From positions 1-5,521 of the forward strand of contig JAHKZS010000259.1 of assembly GCA_020626545.1 (NCBI GenBank): a stretch of DNA of 5,521 nt. Direction: 5' to 3'. This DNA is from a bacterium. Its GTDB lineage: Bacteria; Bacillota; Clostridia; Oscillospirales; Acutalibacteraceae. The notes beneath the pieces are model-generated. The model saw only the letters and a list, made by a program, of their open reading frames with translations, was not told where the DNA came from and searched no databases. A program made the position numbers and the translations under genes. Positions 1-5,136 of the stretch are shown here, piece after piece (the first letter of the stretch is position 1; every line of letters starts with the position of its first letter).

Positions 1-2
1 AT

Positions 3-78
<76 letters not shown>

Positions 79-105
79 ATATCTGCAACGTTAAATTGTA
101 CATAT

Positions 106-134
106 ATTATAGCGCAGTATGTTCACTTTGTCAA
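106..134 (-). promoter_or_regulatory. sigma-A promoter of the initiator tRNA gene
   Basis: On the minus strand a perfect -35 box TTGACA (134-129) is separated by exactly 17 bp from a perfect -10 box TATAAT (111-106). Transcription would begin near 99, leaving a leader of about 20 nt before the mature tRNA 5' end at 78, to be removed by RNase P. A full-consensus promoter fits a gene whose product is needed in large amounts. No operator-like repeat is visible around it. Confidence 0.9.
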
Positions 135-193
135 GTGTAATTGTGTGTAATGTTTTGTCGATAATAAAAATTCGCTAAAATTTGAGAATAAAA

Positions 194-223
194 TTGATTT
201 TTTACCGATACTTGTGTTATACT
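194..223 (+). promoter_or_regulatory. probable sigma-A promoter of metG
   Basis: A -35-like TTGATT (194-199) is followed, after 18 bp, by a -10 TATACT (218-223) preceded by TGT, an extended -10 (TGn) element. Predicted initiation near 230 gives an untranslated leader of about 45 nt before the ATG at 275. The surrounding DNA is very AT-rich, so other -10-like sequences exist nearby, but this is the best combination. The leader is too short for a T-box or SAM riboswitch. Confidence 0.55.
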
Positions 224-274
224 TATTTAGTATTTTATTTCTATAATTATATTTATGTTTATGGAGTGGTTAAT

Positions 275-2236
275 ATGTGTAAAAATTGTAAAGGAAAGCC
301 GTATTATATTACGACCGCTATCGCGTATACTTCCCGGAAACCTCATATCGGAAACAGCTACGAGATTGTCCTAACCGACGCTATCGCGCGTTATAAGCGT
401 ATGCTCGGATATGACGTATTTTTCCAGACAGGAACCGACGAACACGGTCAGAAAATTGAAATCTACGCTCAGTCCGAGGGCTGTTCTCCTAAGGAATATG
501 TCGATAAGGTAGCGGGCGAAATCCGCGATATCTGCGATGTTCTCAATACTTCCTACGATTATTTTATCCGCACTACCGACGAAAAACACGAAAAAACCGT
601 ACAGAAGATTTTTAAGAAGCTCTATGAGCAGGGCGATATTTATAAGGGAAGCTACGAGGGACTTTACTGCACTCCGTGCGAAAGCTTCTGGACTGAGAGC
701 CAGCTTGTTGACGGAAAATGTCCTGACTGCGGACGTGAGGTTAAAGCCGCTAAGGAGGAAGCGTACTTCCTTAAACTCTCTAAATATCAGAAACAGCTCG
801 AGGATTATATCGAGTCGCACCCCGACTTTATCTATCCAGAAAGCCGTAAAAAAGAAATGCTCAACAACTTTATTAAACCGGGACTCCAGGATTTATGCGT
901 ATCGCGTACAAGCTTTAAATGGGGTATTCCTGTTGATTTCGACGAGGGACACGTTGTGTACGTTTGGATCGACGCGCTGTCTAACTATATCACTTCTCTC
1001 GGCTACGATCCCGACGGAAGCTCCGAGCAGTATAAAAAATACTGGCCCGCGGACGCGCATATTATCGGTAAGGACATTGTGCGTTTCCATACTATCTACT
1101 GGCCGATTATGCTTCTCGCTTTAGGCGAGCCTTTGCCCAAGCAGGTCTACGGACATCCTTGGCTTCTTTTCGGCGAGGATAAAATGAGTAAGAGCCGCGG
1201 TAACGTAATCTACGCTGACGAACTTGTTAAGCTTATCGGCGTTGACGCGGTAAGATATTATCTGCTTTCCGAAATGCCTTTCGCGAACGACGGCTCTATT
1301 ACTTACGAAACTATTATCGAGCGTTTTAACTCCGACCTCGCGAATACTCTCGGAAACCTCGTTAACCGTACTATCGCTATGAACAACAAGTATTTCGACG
1401 GCGTTATTCAGAGCCCTGATACCGCCGAGGAAGTTGACGAGGACTTAAAGAAATGCTGTTTTGATACCGTTAAGAAGGTTGACGAATGCATCGACGCGTT
1501 CCATATGAGCGACGCTGTAGAAGCCGTTATCAACCTCGCTAAGCGTTGTAACAAATATATTGACGAAACTACACCTTGGGTACTCGCCAAGGACGAAAGC
1601 ACTAAGTCAAGACTCGGCACAGTGCTGTATAATCTCTTAGAGGCTATAAGATTTGTAGCCGTTTTAATCGAGCCGTTTATGCCTGATACGAGCAAGGCGA
1701 TTTTCGAGCAGATGAATTGTTCCGAAAACTCCTACGACAGTCTCGAGAGCTTCGGCGCGGTTAAAGTCGGCGAAAAAGTCGGCAAAGCTGTTCCGATTTT
1801 CGCGAGAATTGATCCCGAGAAGCTCTACGCCGAAATCGACGAAATGCAGAAAAAGAATGCCGAAAACGAACATTCTATAGAGGAAGTAGAGGAGGAGATT
1901 GAGGAAATCGCTCCCGAAATTTCTATCGACGACTTCGCCAAGGTAGATATGAGAGTAGGCGAGGTTAAGGCCTGCGAAAAGGTTAAGAAGTCTAAAAAGC
2001 TTCTTAAATTCGATATCGACGACGGAATGGGCGGACGTACTATTGTAAGCGGTATTGCGCAGTATTATAAGCCCGAGGAGCTTGTCGGAAAGAAAGTACT
2101 TTTTGTGGCGAACTTAAAGCCTGTTAAACTCTGCGGAGTTGAGAGCCAGGGTATGATACTGTCCGCTGAGCGCGGAGAAGATTTACAGGTTATTACTGTA
2201 GACGAGAAGAAAGTTAACGGAAGTAAACTTTGTTAA
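275..2236 (+). CDS. metG: methionine--tRNA ligase (MetRS)
   Basis: Cytoplasmic enzyme that uses ATP to attach methionine to initiator and elongator tRNA-Met. The protein is 653 residues. A class I Rossmann catalytic core carries the HIGH-type signature as HIGN (24-27) and the KMSKS loop intact (303-307). A zinc knuckle with four cysteines (C132, C135, C149, C152) sits in the inserted connective domain. The helical anticodon-binding domain has N361, R365 and W435 at positions that match the CAU-reading Asn/Arg/Trp of E. coli MetRS. A Glu/Lys-rich linker (about 515-548) leads to a C-terminal EMAPII/Trbp111-like OB-fold tRNA-binding domain (about 549-645), which dimerises in relatives. The ATG at 275 is chosen because GGAG at 263-266 lies 8 nt upstream and the MetRS core (PYYITT) begins at residue 9; the frame runs open to a TTG at 182, but that extension is AT-rich and unlike any MetRS. 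The residues CKNC at 2-5 form a small extra CxxC. A terminator follows directly; tatD is next, as in many Firmicutes. Confidence 0.97.
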   Translation: MCKNCKGKPYYITTAIAYTSRKPHIGNSYEIVLTDAIARYKRMLGYDVFFQTGTDEHGQKIEIYAQSEGCSPKEYVDKVAGEIRDICDVLNTSYDYFIRTTDEKHEKTVQKIFKKLYEQGDIYKGSYEGLYCTPCESFWTESQLVDGKCPDCGREVKAAKEEAYFLKLSKYQKQLEDYIESHPDFIYPESRKKEMLNNFIKPGLQDLCVSRTSFKWGIPVDFDEGHVVYVWIDALSNYITSLGYDPDGSSEQYKKYWPADAHIIGKDIVRFHTIYWPIMLLALGEPLPKQVYGHPWLLFGEDKMSKSRGNVIYADELVKLIGVDAVRYYLLSEMPFANDGSITYETIIERFNSDLANTLGNLVNRTIAMNNKYFDGVIQSPDTAEEVDEDLKKCCFDTVKKVDECIDAFHMSDAVEAVINLAKRCNKYIDETTPWVLAKDESTKSRLGTVLYNLLEAIRFVAVLIEPFMPDTSKAIFEQMNCSENSYDSLESFGAVKVGEKVGKAVPIFARIDPEKLYAEIDEMQKKNAENEHSIEEVEEEIEEIAPEISIDDFAKVDMRVGEVKACEKVKKSKKLLKFDIDDGMGGRTIVSGIAQYYKPEELVGKKVLFVANLKPVKLCGVESQGMILSAERGEDLQVITVDEKKVNGSKLC

Positions 2237-2238
2237 AG

Positions 2239-2266
2239 TAAACGGGGCGAAAGCTCCGTTTATTTA
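2239..2266 (+). terminator. hairpin terminator after metG
   Basis: Starting 3 nt after the metG stop, a 10-bp stem (2239-2248 with 2253-2262, one G.T wobble) closes a GAAA tetraloop at 2249-2252. The downstream T run is short and interrupted (TTTATTTAAT), so termination may be incomplete and leave some read-through into tatD. Confidence 0.65.
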
Positions 2267-2330
2267 ATAGGATATAGGGTATAGGTTACAGAATTTCGAC
2301 TGATACCAACTGTTGAAGCGAGGAATAAAA

Positions 2331-3104
2331 TTGAACAAATACAAAAACATTTTTGACGCGCATTGTCATTATGACGACGACTGGTTTAACGACGACAGGG
2401 AAGAACTGCTCTCAACCTTGCGTGACTACGGAATTTCGGGCGTAGTGTGTAACGCGGTCGATTTATTATCCGCCGAGGTTATAAAAGATTACGCCGAGCG
2501 GTACCCGTATATTTACTATACGGCGGGATTCCATCCCGAGAATTTAACCGACATTCCCGAGGATTACAAAGAGGGTATAGCACGTTTTCTTGAACATAAA
2601 AAATGCGTCGCTATCGGCGAAATCGGTCTCGATTACCACTGGGATATCCCAAAGGATATTCAGCTTAAAATGTTCGAGGAACAGCTAAAGCTCTCAAAGG
2701 AACTCGACGTTCCCGTAGTGGTTCACGATCGTGAAGCCCACGGCGATACTATGGATTTACTCAGAAAATACAAGCCGAAAGGTTTAATGCACTGCTTCAG
2801 CGGAAGCGTTGAGCTTATGCGCGAGGTGATTAAACTCGGAATGAGTATAAGCCTCGGCGGAGTGGTAACGTTCAAAAATGCCCGCCACAGCGTCGAATGC
2901 GCAAAGGAAGTTCCGCTCGACAGGCTTTTACTCGAAACAGACGCTCCGTATATGAGCCCTGTGCCGAACCGGGGTAAGCGGAACGACAGCAGAAATATCG
3001 TCTATGTCGCCGAGAAAATCGCCGAAGTCCGCGGGATGGACGCGCAAAAGCTATTGGATATTACGGCTGAAAACGCCTTGAAATTATACGAAATAGGGGA
3101 TTAA
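2331..3104 (+). CDS. tatD: TatD-family metal-dependent hydrolase (putative DNase)
   Basis: A 257-residue TIM-barrel amidohydrolase-type protein, the usual length for the TatD/YcfH/YabD family. The complete metal-site set is visible: HxH at H11 and H13 in FDAHCH, E97 in GEIGLDYH, H132 in VVVHD, H154 in MHCFSGS and D204 in LLETDAPY. Family members are cytoplasmic metal-dependent nucleases with reported 3'-5' exonuclease or DNase activity; the cellular role is not settled, so the product name should stay general. The start is TTG at 2331, because GAGGA at 2320-2324 lies 6 nt upstream and the family's conserved beta-strand begins a few residues later. Another in-frame TTG at 2313 lacks a comparable site. 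The metG-tatD order is a known Firmicutes arrangement (metS-yabD in Bacillus subtilis). A terminator lies between the two genes, and I could not identify a convincing separate promoter for tatD. The esterase gene begins 2 nt after its stop. Confidence 0.93.
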   Translation: MNKYKNIFDAHCHYDDDWFNDDREELLSTLRDYGISGVVCNAVDLLSAEVIKDYAERYPYIYYTAGFHPENLTDIPEDYKEGIARFLEHKKCVAIGEIGLDYHWDIPKDIQLKMFEEQLKLSKELDVPVVVHDREAHGDTMDLLRKYKPKGLMHCFSGSVELMREVIKLGMSISLGGVVTFKNARHSVECAKEVPLDRLLLETDAPYMSPVPNRGKRNDSRNIVYVAEKIAEVRGMDAQKLLDITAENALKLYEIGD

Positions 3105-3106
3105 CT

Positions 3107-4273
3107 ATGAAAAAAATTATTTCAATTATTTTATCGGTATTACTGGGGGTAACTTTTATGGCTTCGTGTTCAAATTCAAAGACCGAGAATAAAACAAAAA
3201 CTCAGACAGGTCATAAAATCTATATCCGCGACGATTACTCGGCGGAGGTTTTAAAGGTCAAGTTTCTAAACACTCAGTCGGGCGCTAAGGAAACCGTAAA
3301 GCCCGAAAAGCTTAAAGAAAACGACGACTATACTACCTACAGCGTGTACGGGGATACTAAAAAGTACGACCGCCTTATTGTTTCGAGCGACGGTACAGAC
3401 AGTATAGAGCTCGCCTTTAACGATTACGTAAACGGCTGGCATATTTCAATGTACGGAATGATACCCTTTACTTACGACGAAAAGGAAGAGCCCGTCGATT
3501 ACGCCGTAAAGTCCTTTAAGTACGATAAGGATAATAAAAAGGACATTTATATCCATACCCCCAAGGGTTATAAAAAGGATTCTAAAGAAAAGTATCCCGT
3601 TATCTATATGACCGACGGTCAGAATCTTTTCGATAACGGCGCGACCTCTCACGGCTGTTGGAGTGTAGCCGAAAGCGTAAGAAGTATGCAGAAAAATGTC
3701 GGTAAAAGCGTTATTATCGTCGGAATCGACGACAGCACCTCTAACCGCGACAGCGAGCTCACTCCGAATATCGGCAAGGTTGTAGACGTAAGCTCCGTTG
3801 ACGGCGGTTCGTTCGAAAACGGTACCGGTAAGTTTTACAGTGACTTTGTCGTTAATACCGTAATGCCGTATATCGAGAAGAACTACAACGTCTATACCGA
3901 CCGTGAGCATACCGCGATCGCGGGCAGTTCCTCGGGCGGAATCGAGAGCTTTTATATCGGTATGGAGCATCCCGATAAATTCGGCGCTATAGGCGCGCTC
4001 TCGCCCGCGTTTTCACTGTTTTCGGATAAAACCTGGGTTAAATATCTTAAATCGAAGAAGCTCGATAAGAACAAACCCTTCGTGTACATCTATAACGGTG
4101 ACAGCGACGACCTCGAAAAATACCTTAAAAAAGGCGCTGTAAGTATGGTCGATAATCTTAAAAAGGTCGGCTATAACGACAAGGATATTATGCTTAGAGT
4201 TTATGATAAAGGTATGCACACCGAGAAATTCTGGCGCGCGGTATTTCCTGAGTTCCTAAAGAATTTTATTTAA
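3107..4273 (+). CDS. lipoprotein esterase, alpha/beta hydrolase (putative esterase/Fes-like family)
   Basis: A 388-residue predicted surface lipoprotein. Residues 1-21 form a type II signal peptide: KK, a hydrophobic stretch, then a lipobox MASC with C21 as the lipidated cysteine. A polar, Lys/Thr/Ser-rich spacer follows. Residues about 36-125 look like a small beta-rich domain that I cannot name; a carbohydrate-binding-like sandwich is one possibility but unproven. Residues about 128-388 match the putative esterase family (PF00756-like; enterochelin esterase, carbohydrate esterase 1, esterase D relatives): PVIYMTDGQNLFD near 164-176, the nucleophile elbow GSSSGG with Ser275, an acidic residue within GDSDD (331-335), and His371 before the typical WxxxFPEFL C-terminus. 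All parts of a Ser-Asp-His triad therefore appear present. The substrate is unknown; acyl groups on polysaccharide, peptidoglycan or siderophore are family-level options. The ATG has AGGGGA 6 nt upstream, inside the end of tatD, with only 2 nt between the genes, implying cotranscription. A strong terminator follows. Confidence 0.85.
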   Translation: MKKIISIILSVLLGVTFMASCSNSKTENKTKTQTGHKIYIRDDYSAEVLKVKFLNTQSGAKETVKPEKLKENDDYTTYSVYGDTKKYDRLIVSSDGTDSIELAFNDYVNGWHISMYGMIPFTYDEKEEPVDYAVKSFKYDKDNKKDIYIHTPKGYKKDSKEKYPVIYMTDGQNLFDNGATSHGCWSVAESVRSMQKNVGKSVIIVGIDDSTSNRDSELTPNIGKVVDVSSVDGGSFENGTGKFYSDFVVNTVMPYIEKNYNVYTDREHTAIAGSSSGGIESFYIGMEHPDKFGAIGALSPAFSLFSDKTWVKYLKSKKLDKNKPFVYIYNGDSDDLEKYLKKGAVSMVDNLKKVGYNDKDIMLRVYDKGMHTEKFWRAVFPEFLKNFI

Positions 4274-4284
4274 TATTTTACTCG

Positions 4285-4314
4285 AAAGGCTTGCCCGAAC
4301 GGCGAGCCTTTTGT
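4285..4314 (+). terminator. intrinsic terminator of the tatD-esterase unit
   Basis: An 11-bp stem (4285-4295 with 4301-4311, one T.G wobble) closes a 5-nt loop CGAAC and runs into TTTTGTCGTT. It begins 12 nt after the esterase stop codon. The A-tract on the 5' side pairs with the T-tract, as is usual for rho-independent terminators. Confidence 0.85.
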
Positions 4315-4345
4315 CGTTGGTTCACAGTAGTCAGTTTTAGGCAGG

Positions 4346-4393
4346 CGGCTTCCTGGAGATAGTAGGGAACACTCTCCGCGGTGTTCCGAGCCG
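4346..4393 (+). other. possible pseudoknotted RNA fold
   Basis: Three complementary pairs of segments could form together on the plus strand. An outer helix pairs CGGCTT (4346-4351) with GAGCCG (4388-4393), five Watson-Crick pairs plus one wobble. An inner hairpin pairs GGAACAC (4366-4372) with GTGTTCC (4381-4387). The hairpin loop TCTCC (4373-4377) is fully complementary to GGAGA (4355-4359), giving an H-type pseudoknot. I do not recognise a known riboswitch or ribozyme class, and no promoter of good quality is visible just upstream. Short matches of 5 bp can arise by chance. Confidence 0.3.
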
Positions 4394-4419
4394 AGTGCTA
4401 TTAAATATTCGAGCTATAC

Positions 4420-4436
4420 TCACGCCAACGGCGTGA
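4420..4436. repeat. perfect 7-bp palindrome with 3-nt loop
   Basis: TCACGCC (4420-4426) and GGCGTGA (4430-4436) are exact reverse complements around AAC. With no T-run after it, this is not a terminator. It ends 6 nt before the GAGGTG ribosome-binding-like site at 4443-4448, so as RNA it could influence access to that site. Confidence 0.6.
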
Positions 4437-4458
4437 ATAACGAGGTGAAATAAAACAC

Positions 4459-4500
4459 ATTAAGAAGAATAAGTTTAAGTTCGTAGTGCTAAAGAAGTGA
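4459..4500 (+). pseudogene. possible 13-codon Lys-rich mini-ORF lacking a standard start
   Basis: GAGGTG at 4443-4448 resembles a good Shine-Dalgarno site. Ten nucleotides later an ATT stands where a start codon would be expected, followed by 12 sense codons (KKNKFKFVVLKK) and TGA at 4498-4500. The in-frame codon at 4438 is a stop, so no upstream start is available. It could be a leader peptide using a rare ATT start, or the damaged 5' end of a gene whose ATG mutated and whose body was lost. The composition is coding-like but the length is far too short to be sure. Chance is a real alternative. Confidence 0.2.
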
Positions 4501-4502
4501 TT

Positions 4503-4520
4503 ACTGACTACTGACTACTG
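4503..4520. repeat. heptanucleotide tandem repeat (ACTGACT, about 2.6 units)
   Basis: Two full ACTGACT units (4503-4509, 4510-4516) are followed by a partial ACTG (4517-4520). The reverse complement of 11 bases of the same repeat occurs at 4325-4335. The repeat lies just outside the bidirectional terminator serving nrdR. Confidence 0.75.
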
Positions 4521-4527
4521 AAAACTA

Positions 4528-4557
4528 AAAAAGACAGCTCAAAAAAGCTGCCTTTTT
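4528..4557. terminator. bidirectional terminator, mainly for nrdR
   Basis: A 12-bp stem (4528-4539 with 4546-4557, one wobble) closes a 6-nt loop CAAAAA. On the minus strand it begins 11 nt after the nrdR stop codon and its 3' arm ends in a run of T followed by AGTTTT, as for an intrinsic terminator. On the plus strand the 3' arm also ends in TTTTT, so it could stop read-through from the esterase side as well. Confidence 0.8.
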
Positions 4558-4567
4558 ACTTTACATT

Positions 4568-5023
4568 TTATTTCTCTTTTAAAAGCTTATTAAGCTCGTC
4601 CATAAAGGTTTCAATATCCTTAAACGAACGGTAGACGGAAGCGAATCGAACGTAGCTTACTTCGTCTATATTCTTTAACTCGTTCATAGCTAGCTCGCCG
4701 ATCTGTTCGGTTGTAACCTCGCGATCAAAACTCGACTGAACCTTGCTCTCGATAGTGTTTACGATTTCCTCGATTTTATCAATCGAAACAGGTCTTTTCT
4801 CACACGCTCTCACTAAACCGTTAGTGAGCTTGTTTCTATCAAAACTCTCACGGCTCTTATCCCGCTTTACCACGATAACGGGTACAGTCTCGATAATCTC
4901 GTGAGTAGTAAATCTTTTACCGCATTTAAGACACTCTCTGCGTCGTCTGATACGTTCGCTGTCGTCAGCCGAGCGGGAGTCGATTACTTTAGATTCGGTA
5001 TAAGCGCAAAACGGACATTTCAT
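4568..5023 (-). CDS. nrdR: transcriptional repressor NrdR
   Basis: A 151-residue protein, the family's usual length. NrdR binds ATP/dATP and represses ribonucleotide reductase genes when deoxynucleotides are plentiful. The N-terminal zinc ribbon is complete: C3 and C6 in MKCPFC, C31 and C34 in ECLKCGKRF, with the conserved VIDSR and RRRREC stretches between. The ATP-cone domain follows (about 46-136), beginning VPVIVVKRD and including ESFDRNKL. The start is ATG at 5023, because the family begins MKCPFC and AGGGG at 5036-5032 lies 8 nt upstream; a GTG at 5032 would overlap that ribosome-binding site. The gene has its own promoter, overlapped by two NrdR-box-like sites, implying autoregulation, and ends at a strong terminator. 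No ribonucleotide reductase gene is in the window. Confidence 0.97.
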   Translation of the reverse strand: MKCPFCAYTESKVIDSRSADDSERIRRRRECLKCGKRFTTHEIIETVPVIVVKRDKSRESFDRNKLTNGLVRACEKRPVSIDKIEEIVNTIESKVQSSFDREVTTEQIGELAMNELKNIDEVSYVRFASVYRSFKDIETFMDELNKLLKEK

Positions 5024-5058
5024 TTCATACACCCCTGAATTTATATTTCATTAAAAGC

Positions 5059-5087
5059 ATTATAACACAAGATATAGAAGATTGCAA
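5059..5087 (-). promoter_or_regulatory. nrdR promoter (extended -10)
   Basis: On the minus strand, TTGCAA (5087-5082) and a perfect TATAAT (5064-5059) are 17 bp apart, and TGT directly before TATAAT makes an extended -10. Initiation near 5052 leaves a leader of about 29 nt that includes the AGGGG ribosome-binding site. Confidence 0.75.
5065..5080. promoter_or_regulatory. NrdR box-like operator 1 (promoter spacer)
   Basis: ACACAAGATATAGAAG matches the NrdR-box consensus acaCwAtATaTwGtgt, as I recall it, at 12 of 16 positions, including the first six bases and the central ATAT. It fills the spacer between the -10 and -35 boxes of the nrdR promoter, so bound repressor would block RNA polymerase. 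Confidence 0.6.
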
Positions 5088-5101
5088 GCTATATTTAGTA
5101 T
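5086..5101. promoter_or_regulatory. NrdR box-like operator 2 (over the -35)
   Basis: AAGCTATATTTAGTAT matches the same consensus at 12 of 16 positions, with the core CTATAT and TAG intact. It overlaps the outer edge of the -35 box and lies 21 bp centre to centre from operator 1, about two helical turns, which places both sites on the same face of the DNA as expected for cooperative binding of tandem NrdR boxes. Confidence 0.6.
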
Positions 5102-5136
5102 GTTTTGCTAAAAAAGAAATAAAAATTGTGGTCGAG

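Larger units (their letters stand above)
4321..4520. repeat. non-coding element bounded by an 11-bp inverted repeat (MITE- or REP-like)
   Basis: This is the main unexplained part of the 294-bp gene-free stretch between the esterase and nrdR. The sequence CAGTAGTCAGT at 4325-4335 is the exact reverse complement of ACTGACTACTG at 4503-4513 (and again at 4510-4520, because the right side is a heptamer tandem repeat). Between these ends lie perfect hairpins GGAACAC/GTGTTCC (4366-4372/4381-4387) and TCACGCC/GGCGTGA (4420-4426/4430-4436), and no reading frame of normal length. Inverted ends of this kind around a short non-coding core suggest a miniature mobile element, an interspersed palindromic repeat or a structured RNA. 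I see no obvious target-site duplication, and copy number cannot be judged from one window. Confidence 0.5.

Noticed and set aside
182..274. Upstream extension of metG from a TTG at 182
   Set aside because: The 31 extra residues are Tyr/Phe/Ile-rich translation of AT-rich promoter DNA, overlap the predicted promoter and have no ribosome-binding site, while ATG 275 has a well-spaced GGAG.
2257..2285. Possible promoter for tatD with TATAGG as -10
   Set aside because: The sequence 17 bp upstream (CGTTTA) is not a -35 box and overlaps the metG terminator stem, so the match is no better than chance.
2313..2330. TTG at 2313 as the tatD start
   Set aside because: It adds six residues not expected in the family and would span the GAGGA ribosome-binding site that serves the TTG at 2331.
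3446..3970. 174-residue antisense reading frame inside the esterase gene
   Set aside because: It is a shadow of the esterase coding sequence, without recognisable motifs or a ribosome-binding site. The antisense and offset frames inside metG are rejected for the same reason.
4400..4428. Minus-strand promoter TTGGCG, 17 bp, TTTAAT within the intergenic element
   Set aside because: The -35 matches only three of six bases, and no gene or clear RNA lies downstream on that strand before the esterase terminator.
4321..4520. CRISPR array or IS-encoded transposase remnant
   Set aside because: There are no regularly spaced repeats with spacers, and no translated frame shows transposase motifs. Only inverted ends and hairpins are visible.
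5024..5032. GTG at 5032 as the nrdR start
   Set aside because: It overlaps the AGGGG ribosome-binding site, and NrdR proteins begin MKCPFC, which matches the ATG at 5023.
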